Of a stretch of 64,000 bases of DNA, positions 25,759 through 34,930 are shown one piece after another. The stretch is from Acidobacteriota bacterium (lineage in GTDB: Bacteria > Acidobacteriota > Terriglobia > Terriglobales > Acidobacteriaceae): positions 26,675 to 90,674 of the forward strand of contig QIBA01000046.1 in the NCBI GenBank assembly GCA_003225175.1. The letters run 5' to 3'. Position numbers and translations under genes: made by a program. Numbering within the stretch: the first letter of the stretch is position 1; every line of letters starts with the position of its first letter. A model generated the notes under the pieces. That model searched no databases, had not been told where the DNA came from, and saw nothing but the letters and a program-made list of their open reading frames with translations.

Positions 25759-26493
25759 TTATCGACGGCGGTAATGAATTGCGAATTCGTATCCGGGATT
25801 CGGCGGAAATAATTCCGCGCACTTGCGCAGGCGTTCGCCAAGCGGTCCAGGAGCTAAGAGAGGGTAATCGCGTTCGCGCAGATCATAGTAGTCGACATCT
25901 ACCGCGAGCGATAGCAGATACACGGCGATGGCGTCGGCAAAGGTTGCGTTCAGATATTCGTGGCGTGCCTTTTCGCGATCGCCGGAGTTGCCGGTAGCGA
26001 GTTTGCGCAATTCGAAGGCATCCATGCTGCTTTCGCCACGGACATTGCTTTCGGCTTGTCTCCACACGATTTCAGCGAACTCTTCGGACACTCCTGCTTT
26101 CTCCACGAAGGCATGGCCTACATTAATAAAGAACTCAAAGGCCACCGAGAACCGGTCGTCCATCACGCGCGTTGAGATAAAAACACATTGCGAGCCGCTT
26201 ACGGTGTAGTTGCGATGGCAAACGGCATGGTCGCTCAGCTCGCTGTCGTAGCGCTCGGCGATGCGGGTATCGTCACCTTCACCCACTGTGAGTGGGACGA
26301 AATAGTACGCCTTGCGTTGTAATGCCGCGGCAATTGCCGGTGGCACCGCTCCCACTGCGCGCTCAACGTCCTGCGCGCTGATGGTGTTCTCGCCGACTAA
26401 GGCGTAGCAGACGCCGTTAGGTGCCTGCGCCACGTGAGCCGTACGCACAACTTCGGCGGCTGGGCGCGTCTCTGCCTGGGCGGTTTGGGACAT
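25759..26493 (-). CDS. Conserved-looking cytosolic protein, unknown function
   Basis: The 244-residue protein has no signal or membrane segment. Visible features: SAQDVERAVGAVPPAIAAAL near residue 40, an acidic turn (LTVGEGDDTRIAERYDSELS), VAFEFFINVGHAFVEKAGVS around 120, and a Tyr-rich end (AVDVDYYDLRERDYPLLAPG). Composition and codon use match the neighbours, so it is a real gene. I do not recognise the family. It is divergently placed from the M28 peptidase gene with 256 bases between, a stretch in which I see no further gene. Confidence 0.6.
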   Translation of the reverse strand: MSQTAQAETRPAAEVVRTAHVAQAPNGVCYALVGENTISAQDVERAVGAVPPAIAAALQRKAYYFVPLTVGEGDDTRIAERYDSELSDHAVCHRNYTVSGSQCVFISTRVMDDRFSVAFEFFINVGHAFVEKAGVSEEFAEIVWRQAESNVRGESSMDAFELRKLATGNSGDREKARHEYLNATFADAIAVYLLSLAVDVDYYDLRERDYPLLAPGPLGERLRKCAELFPPNPGYEFAIHYRRR

Positions 26494-26749
26494 CTATCCG
26501 GAATTTTACAGTATGGTTCCTAGGGCGTAGCCCCCCAGAAATGGAGCGTCCGGCGCCCGCCTGGCGAAGATGGGAGTCGTCAACAATTTCGTGCGCCGGG
26601 GGAAAGCTGCCGGCCACTGGTTGGTTGCTGCGCCATGCCCGCTCGTCCCACGCGGTGCTGATAGTATTCCTTGCTGCACCTGTGGGCTGCAGAGTGCCGG
26701 GTGAGCGTCAACAGGCAGGCGCGAGCCCAAGATCCCGAAAAATTGAATC

Positions 26750-28420
26750 ATGGTTGGAGGTCATCGTTTGAAATTCGCGACCCGCCGTCTGCTGGTTTGC
26801 TCACTTCCCTTTCTATCCGTGCTTGCCTTTGCACAAACTCAGGAAAAAGTCGATCTCGATATGGTGACGAAGATCCGTTATGAGGGTTTTCGTAATTCGA
26901 AGATCAAGGAGATTGCCGAAGGGCTCATCGAAAACATCGGTCCGCGGCTCACGGGTTCACCGAACATGAAGCGCGCGAATGAGTGGACTCGCGATCAGCT
27001 AACGAAATTCGGTCTGGTCAATGCTCACCTCGAAGCCTGGGGACCGTTCGGACGCGGCTGGTGGAATGAGTATGTCAATGTGCGCATGCTGTCGCCGGAT
27101 ACGCAAACGGTTATCGCTTATCCGAAGGCGTGGACTCCCGGAACCGACGGTGCAATTCACGGCGATTGCGTTCGCGCCAACATCAGGACCAAGCAGGATT
27201 TTGAAAAGTACAAGGGCAAGCTGGCCGGGAAGATTGCGATCCTCGGTGAGCTGGTGGACGTGAAGCCCATTGTGGAACCGCCATACGAGCGCTACACGGA
27301 AAAGTCGTTGGCAGACGTCGGGAATTACGAACTGCCAAGCGAGAGGCCGGCGTTTAGTCCGCAAGAGCAGCAGAGACGCCAGCAGTTTCAGCGGGATCTG
27401 AATCAGTTCTTTGCTGACGAAAAGCCGCTGGCGGTGATCGACCGCAGTCGCGGAGCCGCGGGCGGAGGAACTGTCTTCGTGCAGGGTGGTGGTGCATATC
27501 GCAAGAGCGAGCCCCAGGCTGCGGTACCACAATTGACGCTGGCGATTGAGCAGTGGGATCGCGTGGCACGCCTGCTGGAGCAGAAGACACCGGTGCAGCT
27601 CGAGATCAATGTAAAGAACAACTGGTCCGACGCTGACGAGCAGTACGACACGATCGCTGAGATCCCTGGCGCCGACAAGAGAGATGAGGTCGTGATGCTC
27701 GGAGCGCATCTCGATTCATGGCATACAGGCACAGGCGCAACTGACAACGGTGCGGGCAGCATCGTGATGATGGAGGCAGTGAGGATTCTGCAATCGTTGG
27801 GAGTGAAGCCGCGGCGGACGATTCGCATTGGGCTGTGGAGCGGCGAAGAGGAGGGCTTGCTGGGCTCTCAATGGTACGTGCAGCACCATTTTGGATCGCG
27901 TCCACCAATGGATACTCCTGCAATGCAAGGTATGCCAACGCTTCGGCGTCGAGAAGCCGGAGCGGTAACGGTGAAGGCGGAGCAGGCGAAGGTGTCGGTT
28001 TACTTCAACATCGATAATGGGACAGGAAAGATCCGCGGCGTGTACATGCAGGAGAACGCTGGAGTGCAGCCGATCTTCGAAGCCTGGATGCATCCGTTCA
28101 AAGATCTCGGCATGGATACGCTCACGATGCGTTCCACGGGGGGCACCGACCATCTCTCGTTCGATGCGGTCGGCATTCCAGGATTCCAGTTCATCCAGGA
28201 TCCAATTGAGTACGACACCCGAACGCACCACTCCAATATGGACGTCTATGACCGTTTGCAGTTCGACGATCTGCGGCAGATCGCGGTGATTGTCGCGGAC
28301 TTCGTCTATAACGCCGCGATGCGTGATCAGATGTTTCCGCGCAAGCCGATTGAGAAGGAACTGCCGAGGCGTCCGGAGAAGCCGGAGGATGAGGATCAGG
28401 CGCCTCCGTCAGGAATGTAA
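26750..28420 (+). CDS. M28-family zinc aminopeptidase, secreted
   Basis: The 556-residue protein has a signal peptide (LKFATRRLLVCSLPFLSVLAFA) and two parts: a protease-associated-type N-terminal segment and a C-terminal M28 catalytic domain. Zinc and catalytic motifs are GAHLDSWHTGTGATDNGAG (His, bridging Asp), WSGEEEGLLGS (catalytic and ligand Glu) and a late RSTGGTDHLSF plus TRTHHSNMDVYD (final His). All expected ligands are visible. It cleaves N-terminal residues from peptides outside the cell or in the periplasm. It is monocistronic, with a Pro/Glu-rich C-terminal tail. Confidence 0.92.
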   Translation: MVGGHRLKFATRRLLVCSLPFLSVLAFAQTQEKVDLDMVTKIRYEGFRNSKIKEIAEGLIENIGPRLTGSPNMKRANEWTRDQLTKFGLVNAHLEAWGPFGRGWWNEYVNVRMLSPDTQTVIAYPKAWTPGTDGAIHGDCVRANIRTKQDFEKYKGKLAGKIAILGELVDVKPIVEPPYERYTEKSLADVGNYELPSERPAFSPQEQQRRQQFQRDLNQFFADEKPLAVIDRSRGAAGGGTVFVQGGGAYRKSEPQAAVPQLTLAIEQWDRVARLLEQKTPVQLEINVKNNWSDADEQYDTIAEIPGADKRDEVVMLGAHLDSWHTGTGATDNGAGSIVMMEAVRILQSLGVKPRRTIRIGLWSGEEEGLLGSQWYVQHHFGSRPPMDTPAMQGMPTLRRREAGAVTVKAEQAKVSVYFNIDNGTGKIRGVYMQENAGVQPIFEAWMHPFKDLGMDTLTMRSTGGTDHLSFDAVGIPGFQFIQDPIEYDTRTHHSNMDVYDRLQFDDLRQIAVIVADFVYNAAMRDQMFPRKPIEKELPRRPEKPEDEDQAPPSGM

Positions 28421-28562
28421 GCTGAAGCAAAACGTGTCTCCGGCCGGGCGGGCCCCGTTTTGATTCTCATCTCGCGTGACTCGTGAAGTAGACGACCATC
28501 GCAAACTCGCAGGACCACGACATCCTAAGCAAAACACCCGGCCGAGGGCGGACGGATCCACG

Positions 28563-30347
28563 TTATTTTGGCGGAGCATTAGACAGCAGAACATCGATCG
28601 TTCCTACTTGTTGGCTAAGACGATCCACAGCGCCAACTCTGACGCGATACGCGCTGGGCTTCACGGTAACCTCCTGCGATGCCTGCAGTCCGGTGCGAAG
28701 AACTTTGAGATACTCGGCCTGCGTGAGGGTTGCGTCGATTGTGTCGGCCGAATGCCCTACATCCTTCCCATTTCGGTCCCAAGCCACGGCCAGCAGATCG
28801 AGGAATGCGTGTTTCCGGCCTTCGGCAGCATCCGTAAAAGTGATTTGCTGCGGATTAATCAGATACGTGATTCGAACTGAGTGATGGTCAGTATCGGGCG
28901 GTAGCACTTGTGCTTTAAAGTAGAGAGCGGTCGAGTCCGGCATGTCAGGACGCATCGCCGCCGCCAGTTTGATAGTCGACTCTTGGGGCGTGTGTTCCGG
29001 TTCAGGAAACGCGTAATAGCCACGCCGATATTGCAGCGTTGCTCCGGGGCGCTCTGTCTTGAGGCTGATGCGACGAAACTTGCCGTTCCAATCCTGGTTT
29101 TGGGGCTCATAGGCAATTGTGTAGTAGCAGGATGTCTGGTCAACGCTGCGCTGCATCGCCGTCTTCAGGCCATTGGTTCCGTAGAAGGCTTTTCCGCCGG
29201 TCTGCTCTGCGATCTCGTCCATTGTGGTTTGTGCGTCGCTTTCTTCCTGCATCTGGCGCGCGAATCCTGCATTCATGCGCGGCATCTGCGTGCTGGAGTC
29301 AAAGCCGGTCATGCTTTCGCCGGTATTAGTCAGATCGACGCCATGAGTGTGAAGGCCTGTGGCGTCGATGGGGTACACCGCCACTTGCGCCGCCGATAAC
29401 AGCGAAGTGGCTTGATGGACAGCAATGTCGAAATTGCTGCGGTCATGTTGCTCGGAACGTACGAATGGATTTGGACCAAAACTGAACGGAAAAGTTCCTG
29501 AGAGCCAAAGCAGGTTCTTTCGTCCGGGATAGCCTTGCAACATCGCCGCCAGCTCCACCAGTGAACTCAGGGTGATTCCAACTCTCTGAGTAATCTGGTA
29601 CTGCTCTTGTGTTGTAAGAGCATCGCGCAACCTCGCCGTTGTTCCCGCCAGGAGATCTGAGTCCTGCGGCGCTTGTGGGGCCGCACCCGAGCCTGGTCCG
29701 GTCACCGTCGGAGTGGTCATCCGCTCGCGGTAAATGAGGTCATCCTCATTTCGTTGATGTTCCTTTTCAGTAGTGAGCAGAGGAGATTGGCTCGACAGAA
29801 TCCTTTGTGCGGCAGCAAGCAGAACATCCGATTGTCCGGTAAAGCTCTGAACCATTCGCAGACGCGTGCCGAGGGTGAACAATGCAGTTTGTTGGCCGCG
29901 CGGCAGCTCGTTTAGAAATTCGATGAGATGACGACGCGCCGCGGACTGGTCGAGCGTTGGAGTATTGAGTGTGTCGAAGAGTATGACTGTGAGAGGACCG
30001 CGAGGTTCGTCTACAGGGACGTTCGTATATTGGTGCGGTGGCAGATGGAATGGTTCTTGCGGCTGCGCCGTCAGCTTTGTTTCATGCGCGTCAAATGAGC
30101 GTACCTGCTGAGGTTTGCCATCCTCGAAGATCTTGAAATCGTTTTGCGCCAGCCCGCGAATCGGACGGCCATTTCCGTCGAGCACGATGACATCGAACTG
30201 TACGAGCCTCGAGTTCGCACGAAAGGTCGGCGTTGCTGAAGTGGTCGATCTCGCGGTCGGCGGCGCTTGGGCGGATAGTAATGAGCTCAAGATGAACAAC
30301 AGAAACGCTGAGTGAAATATGCACGGCATTGAGCGTCTGCGAACCAT
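28563..30347 (-). CDS. VWFA-related acidobacterial-type secreted protein
   Basis: The 594-residue product has a signal peptide (FHSAFLLFILSSLLSAQ). It shows the lead-in typical of acidobacterial VWFA-related proteins: SRLVQFDVIVLDGNGRPIRG, then LAQNDFKIFEDGKPQQV. The VWA-like fold follows; its metal site reads LTVILFDTLNT, where DxLNT replaces the classical DxSxS, a frequent variant in this family. Residues ~400-430 include GKAFYGTNGLKTAMQRSV. The C-terminal ~150 residues form a beta domain. It probably mediates surface protein interactions. An in-frame ATG 6 codons downstream is an alternative start. Confidence 0.87.
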   Translation of the reverse strand: MVRRRSMPCIFHSAFLLFILSSLLSAQAPPTARSTTSATPTFRANSRLVQFDVIVLDGNGRPIRGLAQNDFKIFEDGKPQQVRSFDAHETKLTAQPQEPFHLPPHQYTNVPVDEPRGPLTVILFDTLNTPTLDQSAARRHLIEFLNELPRGQQTALFTLGTRLRMVQSFTGQSDVLLAAAQRILSSQSPLLTTEKEHQRNEDDLIYRERMTTPTVTGPGSGAAPQAPQDSDLLAGTTARLRDALTTQEQYQITQRVGITLSSLVELAAMLQGYPGRKNLLWLSGTFPFSFGPNPFVRSEQHDRSNFDIAVHQATSLLSAAQVAVYPIDATGLHTHGVDLTNTGESMTGFDSSTQMPRMNAGFARQMQEESDAQTTMDEIAEQTGGKAFYGTNGLKTAMQRSVDQTSCYYTIAYEPQNQDWNGKFRRISLKTERPGATLQYRRGYYAFPEPEHTPQESTIKLAAAMRPDMPDSTALYFKAQVLPPDTDHHSVRITYLINPQQITFTDAAEGRKHAFLDLLAVAWDRNGKDVGHSADTIDATLTQAEYLKVLRTGLQASQEVTVKPSAYRVRVGAVDRLSQQVGTIDVLLSNAPPK

Positions 30348-30417
30348 GGCAGTTGCAGCGTTCCATTATCGTGCTTTGCGGTCGAGAAATGCGAGACAAC
30401 GTTTTGCAACGGCTGAT

Positions 30418-30840
30418 TCACGCCGCTTTGCGCTGTCCATCTCCAGTCTTTTGTCTTACTTCGTGCTCTTCGCCTTTGATTTCTACGCGCTCGCGCTTGA
30501 TGTCGAGCCGCAGGCGGTCGAATATCGAGATGTATTGGTTCGCGATCCAGACCAGGGCGAAGAAGCCGAGGACCGATCCGCGCCAATCCTGATAGACCAG
30601 ACGGAAGTGGGTGATTAGTTGGAAAATGAATGCCACCCAGTGACTGAAGCAGTATTCGCAGGTAAAGAGGTAGAAGAACTTGCGTTGCAGCAGATGTGGA
30701 GCCTGCTTGCTGCAGCGTATGCAGAACTCACGAGGCTCGCGGAAGATCTCTTCGTGGGTAATAGTCCAACTCACGCTGGCAATGGGAATTGCGATCAACA
30801 GTAATTGAATGATTTGAACGCCAAGCTCGCCTGCGGTCAT
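30418..30840 (-). CDS. Small membrane protein with paired cysteines
   Basis: The ATG at 30840 (MTAGELGVQIIQLLLIAIPI) is preferred to upstream in-frame codons because those would overlap the thiE start. The ~140 residues have two or three membrane helices (IIQLLLIAIPIASVSWTI; HWVAFIFQLITHF; VLGFFALVWIANQYISI). A loop contains CIRCSKQAP and CEYCFSHW, two CxxC-like pairs that could bind zinc or be redox active. A basic tail follows. It resembles DUF1360-type proteins (short, Cys-containing, membrane), but I am not certain. It is transcribed divergently from thiE with 69 bases between starts. Confidence 0.6.
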   Translation of the reverse strand: MTAGELGVQIIQLLLIAIPIASVSWTITHEEIFREPREFCIRCSKQAPHLLQRKFFYLFTCEYCFSHWVAFIFQLITHFRLVYQDWRGSVLGFFALVWIANQYISIFDRLRLDIKRERVEIKGEEHEVRQKTGDGQRKAA

Positions 30841-30909
30841 CTCATCAGAGAGGCCGAATTGCCCTGGCGCGTTGCATCGCAGGCGCGCCCGTTCTGCTAA
30901 GGTCAATGA

Positions 30910-31587
30910 TTGTTTCTCTATTACATAACCGATCGTAGCCAGCTTTCCGCTAAGCATGAGGAAGCAATTCGGTTATTGCTCGAGCGTATAGCAGAGGCTG
31001 CGAGCGCTGGTGTTGATGCCATTCAGCTGCGGGAAAAAGACCTCAACGCGCGAGAGCTTGCCGAATTGGGAACTCGCGCGGTGGACATTGTCCGTGGCGT
31101 CTCGATCGGCGCGTCGAACGTGCGCACCAGGTTGCTGATCAATTCTCGGCTAGATGTAGCAATTGCATGCGGCGCAGATGGAGTGCATCTTCGGTCCGAT
31201 GATGTCTCCGCGGCAGAGGCGCGTGTGATCTTCGCGCAGGTTGGAATTTCTTCTCCGTTCATCGGTGTTTCCTGCCACACAGTTCAAGAGGTATCACTTG
31301 CGGAAGGACAGGGGGCGGACTTTGCGGTGTTTGGCCCGGTATTCGAAAAGGCACGGGACAAAGGCGCTCCGACTGCGGTACGCGCAGTGAAGGAAGCGTG
31401 CGATAAGCGTAAGGCAGCCCACCAGCCTATGCCAGTCTTCGTACTCGGGGGAGTCACCCTCTCGAATGCAGCAAACTGCCTCAAGGCCGGTGCACGCGGT
31501 GTGGCAGGAATTCGGGTATTCCAGAATGGAAATATGTCCGAGACAGTGGCTCGGCTGCGCAAGCTGGGGGAGGAGCTGCACTCCTAA
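30910..31587 (+). CDS. thiE: Thiamine-phosphate synthase
   Basis: The product joins HMP-pyrophosphate and thiazole phosphate to make thiamine phosphate. Start is TTG (30910), giving LFLYYITDRSQL, the normal beginning of the family; no better ATG exists in frame. The TIM barrel shows AIQLREKDL (near residue 37), LLINSRLDVAIACGADGVHL, a VGVSCHT-type segment (FIGVSCHTVQE), DFAVFGPVFEKARDKG and FVLGGVTLSNAANCLKAGARG for phosphate binding. Length (225) is normal. No other thiamine genes are in the window. The gene is followed by a VOC protein after ~90 bases. Confidence 0.93.
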   Translation: MFLYYITDRSQLSAKHEEAIRLLLERIAEAASAGVDAIQLREKDLNARELAELGTRAVDIVRGVSIGASNVRTRLLINSRLDVAIACGADGVHLRSDDVSAAEARVIFAQVGISSPFIGVSCHTVQEVSLAEGQGADFAVFGPVFEKARDKGAPTAVRAVKEACDKRKAAHQPMPVFVLGGVTLSNAANCLKAGARGVAGIRVFQNGNMSETVARLRKLGEELHS

Positions 31588-31677
31588 TCCTCGCTACTTG
31601 GCGTTTCGTCCCACATGCTCCGGAGTAAGAAAGTTTTTAACGCTTCGCTAACGCGCGCAGGATTATACTTTCGCGCC

Positions 31678-32475
31678 ATGACAACGACAGCCACATTCAA
31701 ACCAGGTTCTTTCTGCTGGATGGAACTCGGAACTACCGACCAGAAAGCCGCTAAGAAGTTCTACATGCACCTTTTCGGCTGGACCGTCGATGACGCGCCC
31801 ATGGGGCCAGACGAATTCTATTCAATGTTTAAACTCGATGGAAAAGATGCCGCCGCTGCCTACACGCTGCGCAAAGATCAGCGCGAACACGGCGTCCCAC
31901 CGCATTGGATGATCTACATTGCCTCAGATAACGTGGACGAATCTGCCCAGCGCGCGAGCGCCTTGGGCGGAAAAGTCATCGCGCAGCCATTTGATGTCAT
32001 GGACGTCGGGCGGATGGCGGTGGTGCAGGATCCAACTGGCGCCACGTTCTGCATCTGGCAAGACAAAAGACCCCGTCCCGCGGGCGCCAGAAACACCAAC
32101 GGCGCATTCTGCTGGGCCGACCTCAACACTCCTGACGTAGCACGCGCCAGTGAGTTCTACACCAAGCTGTTCGGATGGAAGCTGGAGAAGGATGAAAAAG
32201 ATCCTTCCGGCTATCTGCATATCAAAAATGGTGAGGATTACATCGGTGGAATTCCACCTGCGGAACACAGCAATCCGAATGTTCCGCCGCACTGGCTTCT
32301 CTACTTTGAGACCACCAACTGCGATGCCACTGTCGACAAAGCAAAGCAGACCGGCGCTAATGTGCTTTTCGGTCCGGTTTCAATGGAGAACGTAGGAAGA
32401 TTTGCAGTGCTCACGGATCCACAGGGCGCAGCATTCTCAGTATTCCAGAGTGCGCGCAAAGCTAAGGTTGCGTGA
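31678..32475 (+). CDS. VOC-superfamily protein with two glyoxalase-like domains
   Basis: The start at 31678 begins TTTATFKPGSFCWMELGTTD; upstream in-frame codons are not protein-like. Two homologous VOC domains follow each other: GSFCWMELGTTDQKAAKKFY (about 9) and GAFCWADLNTPDVARASEFY (about 142). Each is followed by PPHWMIYI or PPHWLLYF and by a DPTGATFCIWQ or DPQGAAFSVFQ end. The 265-residue tandem form is common in hydroxylase- or bleomycin-resistance-like VOC proteins of unknown substrate. It is followed by a strong terminator. Confidence 0.9.
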   Translation: MTTTATFKPGSFCWMELGTTDQKAAKKFYMHLFGWTVDDAPMGPDEFYSMFKLDGKDAAAAYTLRKDQREHGVPPHWMIYIASDNVDESAQRASALGGKVIAQPFDVMDVGRMAVVQDPTGATFCIWQDKRPRPAGARNTNGAFCWADLNTPDVARASEFYTKLFGWKLEKDEKDPSGYLHIKNGEDYIGGIPPAEHSNPNVPPHWLLYFETTNCDATVDKAKQTGANVLFGPVSMENVGRFAVLTDPQGAAFSVFQSARKAKVA

Positions 32476-32499
32476 GGCGCTAGTTTCAGAATGGGAAGA

Positions 32500-32525
32500 G
32501 CGGCCGAAAGGCCGCCCTTTTTTAT
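32500..32525 (+). terminator. Terminator after the VOC gene
   Basis: GCGGCC (32500-32505), loop GAAA, GGCCGC (32510-32515), followed by CCTTTTTTTATTTTT. This is a classical intrinsic terminator. Confidence 0.92.
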
Positions 32526-32560
32526 TTTTGCGCTTGGGCGGGACCTACCTTATCGCTTTT

Positions 32561-32719
32561 ATCCTGAGGCCCTCTTTTGGCCGAAGGATCTCCCGGAATG
32601 CTTCACACTTGAGTGGCCTTGGTTTGGCTTTTGGCCCGAACTCTCGTGAAAAGCCAGGAGGGAGCGATTAAGTCTGAAACATGGCGGGAGGTCCTTCGGC
32701 CAAAAGAAGGCCTCAGGAT
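32561..32719. repeat. MITE-like element with 35-bp terminal inverted repeats
   Basis: The segment 32561-32595 and the reverse complement of 32685-32719 match at 33 of 35 positions and enclose 89 bases without coding potential. The arms contain the internal near-palindrome TTTTGGCCGAAGGA. It lies between two convergent gene ends. It is either a non-autonomous inverted-repeat element or two oppositely oriented copies of a dispersed repeat. Confidence 0.75.
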
Positions 32720-32755
32720 CACAAATTGTGCTATGCGCTGATTGTGATCGTTGTT

Positions 32756-33586
32756 TTAAGACGGGCTGTCTGCCGAAACTTCCAAGCTACCAGCTTCCGG
32801 AGACGCTGCTGCAGCCTGCGTTTCGGCTGTGACTTTCGCCTTCTTTGTCTTTTTCTTGTCAGGCTCAGGCGGAGGCGGTTCGTGGGCTGGATCGTAAAAA
32901 AGGATTCGTCCGCAGCTGTCGCAGGTCAGGATTTCGGTTCCCGCCTTTATCTCATTCCATTTTTGCGGACGCAGTAGAACGTAACATGCAGTGCAACGCT
33001 GTTCACGAGCTTCGGCAAGGGCGGTCTTGCGAGCTTTGAGAACCCGATCGTAAAGCGATAATAAATCTTCGTTGACGCCAGACCGAAGTCCGCCGCGCTC
33101 GCCCTGGAGCTCCTTCAGCCGCGCCTCATCCTTCGAGGTGAGCGCTCGCGCTTCTTCCTTTTCTCTGTCAACCTGCGCAGACTGGGTTTTCAGTTCCGTT
33201 TCCGAAGCTTTCACCTGGCGATCGAACAGCTCGCCGCCTTCCATGATCTCGAGGACCTTGTCTTCAGCTTTGCGGATCTCCGCTTGCGCGAATTCGATCT
33301 CGTGCATCAGGGCTTTATATTGCTCGTTGGTTTTTACGTCGAGCGACTGGTCGCGAAATTTGCCGATCTTTTGCTGGTACGACTGGATGTCAGACTCCAG
33401 GCTGCGCCGCTTTTGCTCCTGAGATTTCATCGCGGTCTTTGCCTGTTCGACCTTGGCTTTTGCGTCAGAGAGCTGGTGTTCGATGTCGGCAACTCGTTTG
33501 GGAAGCGCGGCCACTTCGGCGGACAGGCGTCCTATCTCGCGATCTACCTGCTCAAGTTTTATAAGCCTTTCAAGATCGGCATTCAT
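32756..33586 (-). CDS. Coiled-coil protein with C4 zinc ribbon (DUF164/CdsZ-like)
   Basis: The first ~180 of 276 residues are continuous coiled coil (IKLEQVDREIGRLSAEVAAL; VEQAKTAMKSQEQKRRSLE). A C4 zinc ribbon follows: CTACYVLL and ILTCDSCGRILFYDP. The family is widespread; characterised members bind RNA or help ribosome-linked processes. The C-terminal 50 residues are a Pro/Lys/Ala-rich tail that looks disordered. Start ATG is well placed. It is the last gene before the inverted-repeat element. Confidence 0.88.
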   Translation of the reverse strand: MNADLERLIKLEQVDREIGRLSAEVAALPKRVADIEHQLSDAKAKVEQAKTAMKSQEQKRRSLESDIQSYQQKIGKFRDQSLDVKTNEQYKALMHEIEFAQAEIRKAEDKVLEIMEGGELFDRQVKASETELKTQSAQVDREKEEARALTSKDEARLKELQGERGGLRSGVNEDLLSLYDRVLKARKTALAEAREQRCTACYVLLRPQKWNEIKAGTEILTCDSCGRILFYDPAHEPPPPEPDKKKTKKAKVTAETQAAAASPEAGSLEVSADSPS

Positions 33587-33631
33587 GAATGGATAATTTG
33601 ATTCTAACAGGCTGGCAGCGGATTCTGCGAC

Positions 33632-34930
33632 CTAGAACAATGCGTAACGCATGTAGATCAATCCAGCGGCGGCGGTGCCGCCAGCGGCGGCTCCCAGCCA
33701 GAAGTTCTGCCAGCGGTTGTTCACCGTGCGCATGATTCGGCGATCGTTTGAAATCAGCAGGATAAAGATGAGGGTGGGAATCAGGAGCACCCCTGCCAGC
33801 ACCATCGACCAATAGAGCGCTGTGACTGGGTTTATACGCAGAAAATTTGCCCCCGCGGCTAAAAAGACGGCGGCCGAAATCAGAACGTAAAAGCGCTTCG
33901 CCTCCCATGGCTTGTCACTCAATCCTGCCTTCCATCCCACAGCCTGCGCCAGATCGAAGCACATAGACGCCGTCAATACAGGGAGCGCGACCATTCCCGA
34001 TCCGATAATGCCGATCGCAAAGACAATCGCGCCCCAATCTCCGACGGCAGGTCGCAGAGCCTCTGCAGCCTGGCGCGTGGTCATGTCAGGCGCATGATTG
34101 AACTGCAGTACAGCGCTGGTGGCCACAATAATGGAGCACGCCAGCACAAACGTAACGGCCGTCGAGATGATGGAGTCCGCGCCATGGTGCTCATGATTAG
34201 GGTCGCTTCGCGAACTCGTTTGCCAAATGATGATGTAAGGCGTAAGGAACGAGCCGAACAACGCCACGATGTTCTCCGCGTACTCGGAGCTCGCCTGCAT
34301 TCGTGGCACGAAGATGTCGTGCAATAGCGTGGAAATATGCGGATGCGTGAATATCGCTGCGGCCACGTACAGGTATAACGGCAGTGAAAATAGAACCAGC
34401 GCGCGAGTGATCTTCTGATAGTCCTGGAAGACAAGGATGTACCACACGAAAAACGCAGTGGCTGCAATGAAGAACATGCGCGAGAGTCCGGTAAGAATCG
34501 ACATCGCGTCGGACACGGCCATGATGTCCGCAATCACCACAACGAAATTCGTCAGCATGGTGAAGGCGGCGCCTGCGAGTGCGAATCCACGGCCGTAGTG
34601 CTCGCGCACCAGATCGAGCAGTCCCAATCCAGTCTCAACGCCGATTCGACTTGTGACCGAGAAAATCGCAAGTAGAAATGGAACCACGAGAATAACGACC
34701 CAAAGCAGCGAGTGGGCGAAGGCCGCTCCCGCAATCGTCGCCGTCACAACGGCGGAGGGATCAAGGTTCGCCGAGCCAGTTACTATCCCGGGCCCCAGAC
34801 GCCAAAAACCCCATCCTTCGCGTGAAGCGGACTCTGCCGGCGTAGCGATAGGGAACTTCACCACTCGACCGCGGTCGGCGGATGATCCTCGGCGTTTTTT
34901 GTTTTCAGGGAATCTTGGGAAGTTCACTAC
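33632..34930 (-). CDS. Nramp-superfamily divalent metal transporter, atypical metal site
   Basis: The GTG at 34930 is chosen as start because GAGAGAG precedes it; it overlaps the end of the upstream gene by 26 bases. After a ~45-residue basic N-terminus come eleven membrane helices of the Nramp fold. Helix 1 reads GPGIVTGSANLDPSAVVTAT: the DPGN metal motif of canonical Mn/Fe transporters is DPSA here. Helix 6 reads GSGMVALPVLTASMCFDLAQ, lacking the usual metal-contact Met-Pro-His. These changes are typical of divergent Nramp-related transporters with other cation preference (for example Mg or Al), so 'manganese transporter' should not be assumed. It is coupled to a small membrane protein gene. 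Confidence 0.85.
   Translation of the reverse strand, partial: VVNFPRFPENKKRRGSSADRGRVVKFPIATPAESASREGWGFWRLGPGIVTGSANLDPSAVVTATIAGAAFAHSLLWVVILVVPFLLAIFSVTSRIGVETGLGLLDLVREHYGRGFALAGAAFTMLTNFVVVIADIMAVSDAMSILTGLSRMFFIAATAFFVWYILVFQDYQKITRALVLFSLPLYLYVAAAIFTHPHISTLLHDIFVPRMQASSEYAENIVALFGSFLTPYIIIWQTSSRSDPNHEHHGADSIISTAVTFVLACSIIVATSAVLQFNHAPDMTTRQAAEALRPAVGDWGAIVFAIGIIGSGMVALPVLTASMCFDLAQAVGWKAGLSDKPWEAKRFYVLISAAVFLAAGANFLRINPVTALYWSMVLAGVLLIPTLIFILLISNDRRIMRTVNNRWQNFWLGAAAGGTAAAGLIYMRYALF

Noticed and set aside
26494..26749. Extra gene between the unknown protein and the M28 peptidase
   Set aside because: Several frames of 60-115 codons exist, but their translations are Arg/Pro/Ser-rich without structure; likely non-coding.
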